Shown: positions 1 through 8,922 of the stretch, piece after piece
How the letters are laid out: every line of letters starts with the position of its first letter
How positions within the stretch are numbered: the first letter of the stretch is position 1
Assembly: GCA_031277685.1 (NCBI GenBank)
Contig: JAITLV010000280.1
Span: 124,001-188,000 of the forward strand
DNA length: 64,000 bases
From: Sphingobacterium sp.
Lineage (GTDB): Bacteria > Bacteroidota > Bacteroidia > Sphingobacteriales > Sphingobacteriaceae
Direction: 5' to 3'
Notes under the pieces: model-generated
The model's input: the letters and a program-made list of their open reading frames with translations, nothing else
What the model was told of the DNA's origin: nothing
Database searches by the model: none
Position numbers and translations under genes: made by a program

Positions 1-1
1 G

Positions 2-691
2 GTTTTAATTGGGGCCTTTTTTGCCTTGGTTCTGAACCGGGATCGATTCACGATACCGCATGCAGGCCAGGCGAAATTAAAAGATATGCTGAAAGGTCTT
101 ACCATTGTCAGGCGTGAGCCCAAGGTATTGCTAGGCGGAATTGTCAGGGTGATCAATACAACGGCACAGTTTGCTTTTCCGGTTTTTCTGCCTATGTATA
201 TGGCCGAATATGGTTTTGATACCAAAGCTTGGTTGCAGATTTGGGGTACCATTTTCACTAGCAATATAGTCTTTAATCTCTTATTTGGATTTGTGGGTGA
301 TCAGCTTGGCTGGCGCAACACGATCATGTGGTTTGGTGGTGTAGGTTGTGCGGTTGCAACACTGCTGTTTTATTATTCCCCGGCTTGGTTTGGAGGTAAT
401 TATTGGGCTGTATTGGCGGCGGGCGTACTATGGGGGGGCTTGCTTGCAGGTTATGTACCATTGTCCGCACTAGTGCCTTCACTGGTTAAAGAAGAGAAAG
501 GGGCAGCAATGGCGATTCTCAACCTCGGGGCCGGCTTGCCTGTATTCGTAGGTCCAGTTTTGGTTGGACTCTGCATCGGTACACTCGGCAGTGAGGGGGT
601 CGTTTGGTTACTGGCGGTCCTCTATTTGTTGAGCGCGCTCTTGACCGCTTTACTGAGATTGCCCGAGCAGCATTCAATTAAAATTGACTGA
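2..691 (+). CDS. MFS transporter, polyol permease type (5' end missing)
   Basis: The frame is open to the left edge, so this is the C-terminal 229 residues or so of a protein that is normally about 400-430 residues long. It is very hydrophobic, with about six membrane helices separated by short basic loops (a GDQLGWRN-type loop is visible near residue 100). This matches the second half of a 12-helix major facilitator. The overall look resembles the RbtT/DalT/CsbX polyol permease subfamily, which imports sugar alcohols by proton symport across the inner membrane; this subfamily call is recognition by eye. It lies 32 bases upstream of a dehydrogenase and two FGGY kinases, so it probably imports their substrate. 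The substrate itself cannot be read from the sequence. Confidence 0.8.
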   Translation, partial: VLIGAFFALVLNRDRFTIPHAGQAKLKDMLKGLTIVRREPKVLLGGIVRVINTTAQFAFPVFLPMYMAEYGFDTKAWLQIWGTIFTSNIVFNLLFGFVGDQLGWRNTIMWFGGVGCAVATLLFYYSPAWFGGNYWAVLAAGVLWGGLLAGYVPLSALVPSLVKEEKGAAMAILNLGAGLPVFVGPVLVGLCIGTLGSEGVVWLLAVLYLLSALLTALLRLPEQHSIKID

Positions 692-723
692 AATATATAT
701 AATTAAATAGAAGGACGAAAACT

Positions 724-1731
724 ATGAAAGTACTATTGACGGCTCCCTATGAGAATGAGAAGGCATTTGGAGAATTGGAGAGCTTGGTTGCTGAGGTTAT
801 TTATCGGCCATGGAAACCACATGGCAGGGCCTATAACCCAGCGGAGCTCATTGATCTCTTGCGGGATACTGGGGCGGAAGCCTTGATCGCTGAACATGAC
901 GAAATAACGGCTGAGGTGCTTCAAGCAAATCCTTTGTTGAAGTTTGTGGGGATTTGTAGAGGTACACCGTCCAATATTGATTTAGCTGTAGCCACCAAGT
1001 TGGGGATTCCTGTGTTTAATACTCCGGCCCGTAATGCGCAGGCTGTAGCGGAAATGTTCATAGCGAATGTGATTACCTTGATGCGCAATACCCTTCCAGC
1101 TATCGACTGGCTGGAAAATAAAAATTGGGGCGAGGGAGCACATACGTCCTACCTGCAGTTTAAAGGAAATGAACTAGCTGGAAAGAAAGTGGGAATGGTG
1201 GGTTTTGGTGCGGTAGGCCAGCATATCGCACGCATGTTGAGCAGTTTTCCAAGTGAAATTTATTATTTCGATCCCTATTATACAGACGAGAATACCGCTT
1301 ACAAAAAGGTAGAATTAGCTGAACTTTTTACAACTTGTGATATCGTCGGGATACACCTGCCCGTAACTCCCGAGACGGTGGGTATGATTGATGCAAAATA
1401 TCTTTCTTTATTGAAAAAAGAGGCTATTTTTGTTAATACGGCCCGGGCTACCGTGGTCAATCGCGAAGACTTACTTGGGCTATTGGAAGCAGGACAGATC
1501 CGGGGGGCTGTGTTGGATGTATTTTATCATGAACCTCCAGATGAGATCGACTATAAAATGATTCACCACAAGAATGTCATCGCCACACCGCATATTGCCG
1601 GTGCTACTCATGAGGTGGAGGACCATCATGCGTTTATTATGAACAACAATCTGAGGGAGTATTTTGTAAATGGAAATAAGAATATCCGTCAATTGGTAAA
1701 TAAAGCTGTAACTGAAAATTTAAATGTATAA
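724..1731 (+). CDS. D-2-hydroxyacid dehydrogenase (SerA-like)
   Basis: A 335-residue NAD-dependent D-isomer-specific 2-hydroxyacid dehydrogenase. The Rossmann motif G160-x-G162-x-x-G165 is present. The catalytic triad of the family is in place: Arg241 (in NTAR), Glu270 (in the HEPP segment) and His290 (in TPHIAG). It lacks the C-terminal ACT domain of many true 3-phosphoglycerate dehydrogenases. In this operon a catabolic role is more likely: oxidation of a D-hydroxyacid, or reduction of a 2-keto acid made from the sugar handled by the adjacent kinases. The ATG is preceded by an AAGGA-like site. The next gene starts three bases after its stop codon, so translation is probably coupled. The true substrate is unknown. 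Confidence 0.85.
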   Translation: MKVLLTAPYENEKAFGELESLVAEVIYRPWKPHGRAYNPAELIDLLRDTGAEALIAEHDEITAEVLQANPLLKFVGICRGTPSNIDLAVATKLGIPVFNTPARNAQAVAEMFIANVITLMRNTLPAIDWLENKNWGEGAHTSYLQFKGNELAGKKVGMVGFGAVGQHIARMLSSFPSEIYYFDPYYTDENTAYKKVELAELFTTCDIVGIHLPVTPETVGMIDAKYLSLLKKEAIFVNTARATVVNREDLLGLLEAGQIRGAVLDVFYHEPPDEIDYKMIHHKNVIATPHIAGATHEVEDHHAFIMNNNLREYFVNGNKNIRQLVNKAVTENLNV

Positions 1732-1734
1732 AAA

Positions 1735-3180
1735 GTGATTAAAAAAGCATATTTGATTATAGATATCGGTACGGGAAATGCACGTGTTGCTGTAGCATCT
1801 CCAGCGGGTGAGCTTTTGAGCATAAAACGCGAGAATGTACAGTATGAATCTGACAATCGTTACGAAGAATCTATTTATTTCGATCCCAATACACTCTGGG
1901 ACGAAATCCGCCATCTAGCAGCCCAGGCAATAGAAGAAGCAGCTCCCGTACAGATTGAAGCGATCACAGCAACCAGCCAGCGCGAAGGTATTGTTATTAT
2001 TGACAAAGCCGGCAACTCCGTTTTGGGTATGCCGAATATCGATCATCGGGGAAGGGCATGGGAGCGTGAACTGACCGACAAGGATCAGGTATATCAATTG
2101 ACAGGAAGATTCCCGACTTCGCTCTTTTCTGCATTTAAATTGATCGGTCTCCGAAAGGTATACCCTGATATCTTCAATGATATGGCTTGCTTTATGAGTA
2201 TCAGTGATTGGGTTCAGTATAAGTTTTCCGGTATCTGTGGTTATGAGCATTCGCAGGCTTCTGAAACTTTATTATACGATGTCGCCAGAAAAAATTGGAG
2301 CGATACCTTATTTACGCAATTTAATCTGCCAACAAGCATTCGTCCATCGTTAAAAGAAGCCGGCTCCATTTTGGGAGATATTCTACCTGACCTGGCCAAG
2401 GACATGAAGATCCATGCTAGAGCCAAGGTGGTGGTGGGTGGTGGCGATACGCAATTGGCCATCAAAAGTATTGCACCAACAGCCAACGACGTTGTGATCG
2501 TTTCAGGCACAACAACACCTATTATTCAGATTGTTGATGAATATGTGCTGGATTTAGACCAGCGTACCTGGACCAGCCGTCACATTGAAGCCGACAGATT
2601 TATCCTTGAAGCCAATGCCGGTGTGACGGGGCTCAATTACCAGCGTTTAAAAGAGATTTTCTATCCAAACGAAGGTTATGATGTCATCGAAAATGAGCTG
2701 GAAAATGCCACTTATTCGCAATGTGTTGCTTCACTGGGCTCGCTTATCGCAGACGAGGACAAACCGCTTACCAAAGGTGGATTTATATTTAATGCTCCGG
2801 TCTCCCATCAATTGACCAGGGGTAGTTTTGTGTTTGCTATTCTTTGGGATATCGCGTGTAGCATTTATGAGAATTACAAGTTTTTGAGTGATGTGTCGCC
2901 GCATCATGAAAGTTATATCTGGGCCTGTGGTGGTGGCATGGAAAGCCGGAAATTACGACAATTTATCGCTAATTTATTTGGTAAAAGTATCAAGATCAGA
3001 GACACCTTTCGGCAAGCATCAGTTTTGGGGGGAGTCCTTGTCTGTAACGAAGCACTTGGCCTGGAAAATTTTGAGCCCGAGCTGTTGGAGGAAATTAAGC
3101 CTCAAAATCACGAACAGTTTGAACAACTGTATTTGGAGTGGAAAAATGCACGTAGAACATTTAAGCAAGTGACCTCATAG
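1735..3180 (+). CDS. FGGY-family carbohydrate kinase (LsrK-like)
   Basis: A 481-residue kinase of the FGGY family, which uses ATP to phosphorylate sugars, polyols or related compounds in the cytoplasm. The N-terminal phosphate-binding strand DIGTGNARVAV (residues 10-20), the catalytic-base segment GGGD with Asp238, the SGTTTP phosphate loop near 257-262 and a C-terminal CGGGMESRKL adenosine segment are visible. Its spacing and motifs (SQREGI near 81, VVGGGDTQL) recall the autoinducer-2 kinase LsrK more than xylulokinase or glycerol kinase. No other lsr genes are present, so an AI-2 role is not claimed. The start codon is GTG, three bases after the upstream stop. It is followed without a gap by a second kinase of the same family. 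Confidence 0.8.
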   Translation: MIKKAYLIIDIGTGNARVAVASPAGELLSIKRENVQYESDNRYEESIYFDPNTLWDEIRHLAAQAIEEAAPVQIEAITATSQREGIVIIDKAGNSVLGMPNIDHRGRAWERELTDKDQVYQLTGRFPTSLFSAFKLIGLRKVYPDIFNDMACFMSISDWVQYKFSGICGYEHSQASETLLYDVARKNWSDTLFTQFNLPTSIRPSLKEAGSILGDILPDLAKDMKIHARAKVVVGGGDTQLAIKSIAPTANDVVIVSGTTTPIIQIVDEYVLDLDQRTWTSRHIEADRFILEANAGVTGLNYQRLKEIFYPNEGYDVIENELENATYSQCVASLGSLIADEDKPLTKGGFIFNAPVSHQLTRGSFVFAILWDIACSIYENYKFLSDVSPHHESYIWACGGGMESRKLRQFIANLFGKSIKIRDTFRQASVLGGVLVCNEALGLENFEPELLEEIKPQNHEQFEQLYLEWKNARRTFKQVTS

Positions 3181-4614
3181 ATGGATACCTATTTCTTTGG
3201 ATTGGATGTGGGCACTCAGGGTGCACGTGCCGTGTTGGTCGATCAGCTCGGAAATCTAGTGGGATCAGAATCGGTTAAATTCGATCTCGAGGAGAATTTT
3301 AGAGCGGAGCAGTCCCCCTTGATATGGTGGCGGGACTGTGAGGCTATTATTGCCAAAATTTTGGCAGGCTTGCCTCAAGAAATCGATAGGAAGGCGATTC
3401 GGGCGATTTCTGTCACTTCAACTTCGGGAACGGTCATACCTCTTGATCGGAATAACCTTCCGCTTCACGAGGCGATCATGTATAGCGACGGCCGGTCCGT
3501 AAAGCAAGGGGAGCGTTGCATGCAAGCGGCAAAAGACTTTGTGCAAGATGGTTATACAGGTTTCAATTCCTCGAGTGGGATGAGCAAAATGCTGTGGTAT
3601 GTAGAAAATTATCCCGAGAAAGTAAAGGATATCGCTTTATGGATCCATGCTTCGGACTATATTGTAGGTAGGCTGTCTGGGCATTATCATATAACTGACT
3701 ATACCAATGTCCTAAAGAGCGGATACGACCTGAACAGCTTGGAATGGCCTGCTTATATTTTTGATGTATTGGGTATGAAACCTGAATGGTTACAGCAGGT
3801 TGTCCCTTCGGGCACAGTGATCGGTAAATTGAGCGAGGATTTGGCAAGCGCTTGGCAGCTACCCCGTATCGATGTAGTTGTGGGCATGACTGACGGCTGT
3901 GCAACTCAGATGGCTTCGGGTGCAGTAAATCCCGGGGAATGGAACACGACAATTGGAACGACTTTGGTCATCAAGGGGGTGACCAGGTCACAAGTCATCG
4001 ATCCCTTGGGAAGGTTATATAGCCATCGCCATCCTGAGGGCTATTGGATGCCAGGTGGGGCAAGCAATACGGGGGCTGACTGGATTAGCCTGGATTTTCA
4101 GTCCGATTTTCAGGAATTGAACGAGCAGGTATCCGCATTGATCCCTACGGGACTGCTGGCCTGGCCGCTCAAACATAAGGGTGAGCGTTATCCGATTATG
4201 GCACCTCAGGCACGTGGTTTTGAACCCGAATCTGTCTCCCGCGAACGCTTATTTGCCGCCAATTTAGAAGGGGTGGCATTCATTGAACGGCTAGCTTACG
4301 AGATCATTGAGGAACTTTCGGGCGAAAAAGTGAATGCCGTATTTACCGCCGGAGGTGGAAGTAACAGTAAGGTCTGGTTGCGGATCAGGAGTGCTGTGCT
4401 GAAGGTTCCGATTTTCAAATGTAAAGAGGCAACAGGGGCACTGGGAGCGGCAATTATGGCCGCATCGTACAGTTATTATGGTTCTTTGGAAGAGGCTGCT
4501 TCAAAAATGACCCATAAAGAAATGCAGGTGCTTCCTGACATGGATTTAGCAGCTTCCTATGAAGGGCAATATCAGCAGTTTAAAAATAAACTTAAACAAT
4601 TAGGCTATATTTAA
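3181..4614 (+). CDS. FGGY-family carbohydrate kinase (xylulokinase-like)
   Basis: A second FGGY kinase, 477 residues, whose ATG directly follows the stop of the first. Visible motifs are GLDVGTQGAR (7-16), the catalytic-base region VVGMTDGCA with Asp238, the TTIGTT loop (256-261) and the C-terminal AGGGSNSKVW nucleotide-binding segment near residue 393. It is clearly diverged from its neighbour rather than a recent duplicate. Two kinases in tandem imply either two substrates or two successive phosphorylatable intermediates. The next gene starts one base after its stop, so the five genes from the transporter to the phosphatase form one compact operon. The exact substrate is not deducible. Confidence 0.8.
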   Translation: MDTYFFGLDVGTQGARAVLVDQLGNLVGSESVKFDLEENFRAEQSPLIWWRDCEAIIAKILAGLPQEIDRKAIRAISVTSTSGTVIPLDRNNLPLHEAIMYSDGRSVKQGERCMQAAKDFVQDGYTGFNSSSGMSKMLWYVENYPEKVKDIALWIHASDYIVGRLSGHYHITDYTNVLKSGYDLNSLEWPAYIFDVLGMKPEWLQQVVPSGTVIGKLSEDLASAWQLPRIDVVVGMTDGCATQMASGAVNPGEWNTTIGTTLVIKGVTRSQVIDPLGRLYSHRHPEGYWMPGGASNTGADWISLDFQSDFQELNEQVSALIPTGLLAWPLKHKGERYPIMAPQARGFEPESVSRERLFAANLEGVAFIERLAYEIIEELSGEKVNAVFTAGGGSNSKVWLRIRSAVLKVPIFKCKEATGALGAAIMAASYSYYGSLEEAASKMTHKEMQVLPDMDLAASYEGQYQQFKNKLKQLGYI

Positions 4615-4615
4615 G

Positions 4616-5212
4616 ATGGTAACGATTATACTATTGAGACACGGCGAAACGGCCTATAATGCAAATGGAAATCAGTATTGTGGGCGTACGGATATTGCCT
4701 TGACTGCTAAGGGAATAGGTCAAGCCAAGCGGATGCGGCACCTTTTGGAAGGATATCGTTTTGACGCGGTATGCTGTTCTCCACTGATGCGCGCGCGCCA
4801 GACGGCTGAGATTGCATCGGAAGCTGTACACGATTTACAGCTGGACAATAGATTGATGGAAATTGATTTTGGATTATGGGAAGGAAAGCCTGCGTCCGAA
4901 TTTATTGATGAGGATCCTCAGACTTGGGAAAATTGGTTGCAATCACCGGAGGATTATGCCGCAGGAAAAATAGGGGAGACTGGACGCCAGGTGATCGATC
5001 GTGTCAAAAGTTTTTATGATGATATCCTCGAACGCTACGATGGTAAAACTGTTTTGATCGTTGGTCATAATGGAATCAATCGGCTGTTTCTAGCGTATCA
5101 ACTCGGAATGCCACTAGCAAACTACCGTCGTATTGTGCAGGAGAATGCTGCTTTGACGCTTTTTACAATGGATAAAGGAGCTGGTTTCAGTTTGTTAAAA
5201 TTAAATGCCTGA
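4616..5212 (+). CDS. Histidine phosphatase family protein (phosphoglycerate mutase-like)
   Basis: A 198-residue member of the histidine phosphatase branch. The signature LLRHGET has the phospho-acceptor His9 with Arg8, Glu82 lies in an EIDFGLWEG segment, and the second catalytic histidine is His151 in VGHNGINR. The size and the FGLWEG segment fit small phosphatases such as the CobC/GpmB group. It most likely dephosphorylates a sugar- or polyol-phosphate in the cytoplasm. A phosphatase at the end of a kinase operon could balance phosphorylated intermediates; that is inference from position. No cobalamin genes are nearby, so an alpha-ribazole phosphatase role is unsupported. Confidence 0.8.
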   Translation: MVTIILLRHGETAYNANGNQYCGRTDIALTAKGIGQAKRMRHLLEGYRFDAVCCSPLMRARQTAEIASEAVHDLQLDNRLMEIDFGLWEGKPASEFIDEDPQTWENWLQSPEDYAAGKIGETGRQVIDRVKSFYDDILERYDGKTVLIVGHNGINRLFLAYQLGMPLANYRRIVQENAALTLFTMDKGAGFSLLKLNA

Positions 5213-5328
5213 ACTTTTTGCTGACTGGATGGGTTTTCATGCAGGAGCATGAGGTATCTATTCCCTATAGCAGCTGTCTTGCAGTGAAGAAATATACAGA
5301 CAGATTTTTTACAGTTAAAGATAAGTTA

Positions 5329-6207
5329 ATGATGAAAAAAATAAGATTAATGATCAGTTTATTGGTTAGTACGATGGCAATAGTGGGATTGCAGGCACAA
5401 GAGCTTCATACGCTTGACTTTAAAACCTGTAAGGCCATGCGTGCCTATTTTCGCTACTCACCCGGTAAAAAGATCATAAGCGGCCATCGGGGTACAATTG
5501 AAAATGGACTGCCTGAAAATTCAATCGCAGCATTTGAAGCAGTATTGAAAAAAACGCCTGCTATATTCGAAATAGATCCGCGTTACACAAAAGACAGTGT
5601 TGCCGTGCTGTTGCATGATCCAACCTTGGAAAGGACAACCAATGGGGTTGGCAAAGTGGCTGATTATACTTGGGCCGAACTTCAGAAATTGAGGCTGCGG
5701 GACAGGGCGGGCAAGGTGACTCAGTATAGCATCAATACACTCCAGGAAGTGATCGATTGGGCCAAAGGTAAGACGATATTGAATCTTGATAAGAAAGACT
5801 TGCCATTGGCAAAGACTGCTGAAATCATACGACAAAATAATGCTTATGCCTGGGTCTGGGTGACGGTGCATAATGTCGAGCAGGCCAAATATTACCTTGA
5901 TCAAAATAAAGATCAATATTTATCCATGCATATTAAAGACCGTGCAGCTTTAGATAGATTTGTGTCCTCCGGATTACCCTATGACCGGATGATTGTTTAT
6001 ATCGGTTCTGAAATCGTACCTGCAAATCAAGAAATGTATCGTTTTTTTAATAAAAAAGGTGTGATGTGCATGATATCAACTGCGCCCAGTTACGATAAAT
6101 TAGGGGATAAAGAGCAACGTGACGAGAGATATAGAGCCGTATTCCAAGATGGCGCTTCCGTTTTAGAGTCTGATTTACCGATGGACGTGAGTAGTGCTAT
6201 CAGGTAG
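5329..6207 (+). CDS. Secreted glycerophosphodiester phosphodiesterase
   Basis: A GDPD-family TIM-barrel enzyme of 292 residues. Glycerophosphodiesterases split glycerophosphodiesters into sn-glycerol-3-phosphate and an alcohol. Visible residues are His53-Arg54 in SGHRG, Glu81 and Asp83 in FEIDPR, and His96 in LLHDPTL, all matching the metal and catalytic positions of the family. The start chosen is the ATG pair at 5329/5332. It gives a normal signal peptide (Lys-Lys, hydrophobic stretch, cleavage near GLQAQ), whereas an in-frame extension to 5218 adds 37 non-signal-like residues. It is 116 bases behind the kinase operon on the same strand, so it may be co-transcribed and feed alcohols to the transporter, or act independently. 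Confidence 0.85.
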   Translation: MMKKIRLMISLLVSTMAIVGLQAQELHTLDFKTCKAMRAYFRYSPGKKIISGHRGTIENGLPENSIAAFEAVLKKTPAIFEIDPRYTKDSVAVLLHDPTLERTTNGVGKVADYTWAELQKLRLRDRAGKVTQYSINTLQEVIDWAKGKTILNLDKKDLPLAKTAEIIRQNNAYAWVWVTVHNVEQAKYYLDQNKDQYLSMHIKDRAALDRFVSSGLPYDRMIVYIGSEIVPANQEMYRFFNKKGVMCMISTAPSYDKLGDKEQRDERYRAVFQDGASVLESDLPMDVSSAIR

Positions 6208-6322
6208 AAATAAAAAATAGTCCGAGGATGTACCGCGAAAAATAAGAAACAAAAATCTAAGACAAGGCGCTGAGTTAGCTGTCTATTAAGTAGGTGAATT
6301 ATAAACCCTTTAACTTACTTAT

Positions 6323-7849
6323 ATGATGAAAAATAACAAAAAGAACAAATTATTTTGGGCTGTAATAGGCGCATCGCTTACAATGGTTGCCCATACTGAG
6401 GCCTATGGCCAGATGCGCAAAAAAGAGACGATAACCGATGAGAAGGTTCTTAAAGAGCTGGTCTCCAAGGTAGAACATAATTTTGATAGCCTAAGTTTTC
6501 ACAAGGAATTGATCGAAGGCATGGGCACAAATAATCCCAAATTGGTAAGCTACTATGATAAATGGATAAAAGCCAATCCCAATAACGCCAATATTCCATT
6601 TGCATTGGGCGAAGCCTATGAAAACGAGGAGAGCCCAAAAGCAAAAACTTATCTGCTCAAAGCCGTTGATATTAATCCCAAATTTACCGAAGCGTGGGGC
6701 GGACTCTGGATAGATGCCGAACGCTGGGGGGATAATAAACTGGCATTAGATTACCTGAAAAAGGCAGTTGATTCGGATCCATCCAATCCGAACTATGCCT
6801 TTTATTATGCGAGTTCTTTTTCAAATATTGATACAGAAAAATATAAGGTACTGAGTCAGGAGGTCGCCCAAAAATTCAATACGAGTGAACGCGGAGCTCA
6901 GGCGCTGTACTGGCTGGCAGTCCGTTCAGCTGGAAATGCATATAAGGAAAGCATATTCAAGCAATTAAAATCGCAATTTGATCCGCAGAAATTCGGTTGG
7001 TCTTCCAGTGGTATGAATACTTATTTTGATCTTCTTGTCGGGCAGAAACGCTATGCAGAAGCGAAGGATTTGGCAACGGAGATGGTTGCCAAAACTGGAC
7101 AGGATGGATGGAAAGAGAAGGAGCAAAATGTTGCGCAGCTCATCCAGTATAGCAAGGAACTCGACAAAGGCAATCAGGCACAGGCTTTGACGTTATTGGA
7201 TCAGATCAAAGTCAGCAAGTATGCGCCATTGTACCGTATGCTGCCAATCTATAAGGCGGATATTCTCGTATCGCTTGGTAAAGGTGCAGAGGCTTATGCG
7301 CAATTGTTGGCATTTTATGCCAAAAGCCCTTCCAACGAACTTCGTGCTAAGATTGCTCAAGTTGCGGGGAAAATCGGAAAGGATAGTTACGATAAGGATA
7401 TCATGCAAGTTCTCGTGGCCAATGCGACACCGGCGGCCGGCTTTGAATTGAAAAATTACGAAGGTGGGACGACAAGCCTGCAGGATTTGAAAGGGAAAGT
7501 GGTACTATTGACCTATTGGTTCCCGGGTTGTGGCCCCTGTCGTGGGGAGTTCCCGCATTTTCAGAAGGTGGTAGACAAATTTACTAAAGATCAGCTTTCT
7601 TATGTAGGGATCAACATCGTACCGGAACAGAATGACTATGTGCTGCCATTTTTGAAGTCAACAAAATATTCTTTTTATCCTTTGGAAGAGAAGGAGGGCC
7701 GTGTGAAGGGAAATCTGGACAATAGAGGGGCAGCACCGGTGAATTTCCTACTTGATAAACAAGGCCGGATTATTTTCTCCAATTTCAGAACCGACCAGGA
7801 CAATCAAGATGAACTTGAGCTCATGATCAATGAATCGTTGAAAATTTAA
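6323..7849 (+). CDS. TPR-containing TlpA-like thioredoxin
   Basis: A 508-residue exported protein. A signal peptide (about residues 1-30, ending in AYGQ) is followed by helical repeats resembling TPRs (roughly 70-350). A C-terminal TlpA/AhpC-TSA-like thioredoxin domain begins near residue 370, with the redox pair Cys403-Gly-Pro-Cys406 in a WFPGCGPCRGEF context. Such proteins act in the periplasm as thiol-disulfide reductants; the TPR part would bind a partner. It converges on another TlpA-domain gene across a shared terminator. The first of two adjacent ATG codons is taken as the start. Its partner or substrate is unknown. Confidence 0.8.
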   Translation: MMKNNKKNKLFWAVIGASLTMVAHTEAYGQMRKKETITDEKVLKELVSKVEHNFDSLSFHKELIEGMGTNNPKLVSYYDKWIKANPNNANIPFALGEAYENEESPKAKTYLLKAVDINPKFTEAWGGLWIDAERWGDNKLALDYLKKAVDSDPSNPNYAFYYASSFSNIDTEKYKVLSQEVAQKFNTSERGAQALYWLAVRSAGNAYKESIFKQLKSQFDPQKFGWSSSGMNTYFDLLVGQKRYAEAKDLATEMVAKTGQDGWKEKEQNVAQLIQYSKELDKGNQAQALTLLDQIKVSKYAPLYRMLPIYKADILVSLGKGAEAYAQLLAFYAKSPSNELRAKIAQVAGKIGKDSYDKDIMQVLVANATPAAGFELKNYEGGTTSLQDLKGKVVLLTYWFPGCGPCRGEFPHFQKVVDKFTKDQLSYVGINIVPEQNDYVLPFLKSTKYSFYPLEEKEGRVKGNLDNRGAAPVNFLLDKQGRIIFSNFRTDQDNQDELELMINESLKI

Positions 7850-7852
7850 ACC

Positions 7853-7884
7853 AAAAAAGGTGATCGTTCAGGATCACCTTTTTT
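7853..7884. terminator. Bidirectional intrinsic terminator
   Basis: A perfect 13-base stem (arms 7853-7865 and 7872-7884) with a six-base loop. One arm begins with six A and the other ends with six T, so it can terminate transcripts from both convergent TlpA genes. Confidence 0.9.
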
Positions 7885-7903
7885 TGCTATTTTTCTTTTG
7901 TTC

Positions 7904-8911
7904 TTAATTTAACAATTTCTCAAGTTCCTTTTCGAGCTGTTCACCCCGTAGATCCTTGGCAATGATCTTGCCATCGGGATCAATCAAAAATGAGGTCGGT
8001 AAAACCGATACCGCATATTTTGAAAGTGCGATGGCTTTGTTGCCGGAATTGTCAATCAGCAGTTGCCAAGGTAATTCTAGGCTGTTGATCGCCTTGATCC
8101 AGGCGCTGTGGTTTTTATCCGTGGATATTCCGATCACTTCAAAGTTTTTGCTCTTGTATTTGGCATAGGCTTTTTTGATGAAGGGGAATTCTTCACGGCA
8201 TGGGCCGCACCAGCTGGCCCAGAAATCCAAAAACACATATTTCCCTTTAAATTGTGCAAGTGATACGTCATTGTCGTTTTGATCTTTCAGAACAAAAGCG
8301 GGTGCAGTACCACCTACTTTTGATCCTAGTTCACCGGTAATGCGATCTGCTATGCGGTTTCCTTCATAGCTCTGCTGTAGGACAGCAGGAAACTTGTCGT
8401 AAAGTGTTTTACGCTGTTCGGCAGGAAGGTATTCACCGAGTCTGTCCAATGCGAATGCGGCAGCATATGATTGGGCATTTGCCGATACGAAACTCGCTAG
8501 GACGGCACCTTTGTCCTGTCCTTTTTCCAGTGTAGCTTCAAGTTCTTCATAGAGTGCCTGCGGTGCCGAACCGCTGACCTTGGATTTTGAAAAACCCGCG
8601 TCCAGTTTGAGTGCAATATCCACCGTCATGGGTTTATCGATCAATATACCAAAGGGGACATGCCCCTTCTTTACTTTCATGTCATAGCTTGAATAGAAGA
8701 GATACCGCGACGGATGCTGAAAGGGAACGGATATTTCAAATGTTCCATTTTCAACTTTGGAGGAGTCTGTCACACCCAGTATATTATTGTAAAGATACAC
8801 GGTATAGCCTGTAGGAATATCGGTTACTTTACCCTTAAATGTTATTTTCTGCTGGGCGAAAGCCGAAAGACCGACAAACATCGCCAAACCTGAGATGATA
8901 GTTTTTTTCAT
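7904..8911 (-). CDS. TlpA-like thioredoxin with N-terminal DUF4369-type domain
   Basis: A 335-residue exported protein with a signal peptide (residues 1-20, ending SAFAQ). It has an N-terminal beta-rich domain resembling DUF4369 (about 22-110), a helical linker, and a C-terminal thioredoxin domain with Cys235-Gly-Pro-Cys238 in FWASWCGPCREEF and a cis-Pro segment VLPTSF. It is the last gene of the ECF/FecR/SusC/SusD cassette, starting 11 bases after SusD. A periplasmic reductase or peroxidase at the end of a SusCD operon is a recurring arrangement in this phylum. Its link with the imported substrate is not established here. Confidence 0.85.
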   Translation of the reverse strand: MKKTIISGLAMFVGLSAFAQQKITFKGKVTDIPTGYTVYLYNNILGVTDSSKVENGTFEISVPFQHPSRYLFYSSYDMKVKKGHVPFGILIDKPMTVDIALKLDAGFSKSKVSGSAPQALYEELEATLEKGQDKGAVLASFVSANAQSYAAAFALDRLGEYLPAEQRKTLYDKFPAVLQQSYEGNRIADRITGELGSKVGGTAPAFVLKDQNDNDVSLAQFKGKYVFLDFWASWCGPCREEFPFIKKAYAKYKSKNFEVIGISTDKNHSAWIKAINSLELPWQLLIDNSGNKAIALSKYAVSVLPTSFLIDPDGKIIAKDLRGEQLEKELEKLLN

Positions 8912-8922
8912 TTTTTTAAATT

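Noticed and set aside
1735..3180. True autoinducer-2 kinase (lsrK)
   Set aside because: No lsrA-D, lsrB, lsrF, lsrG or lsrR is visible; FGGY kinases are hard to assign by resemblance alone.
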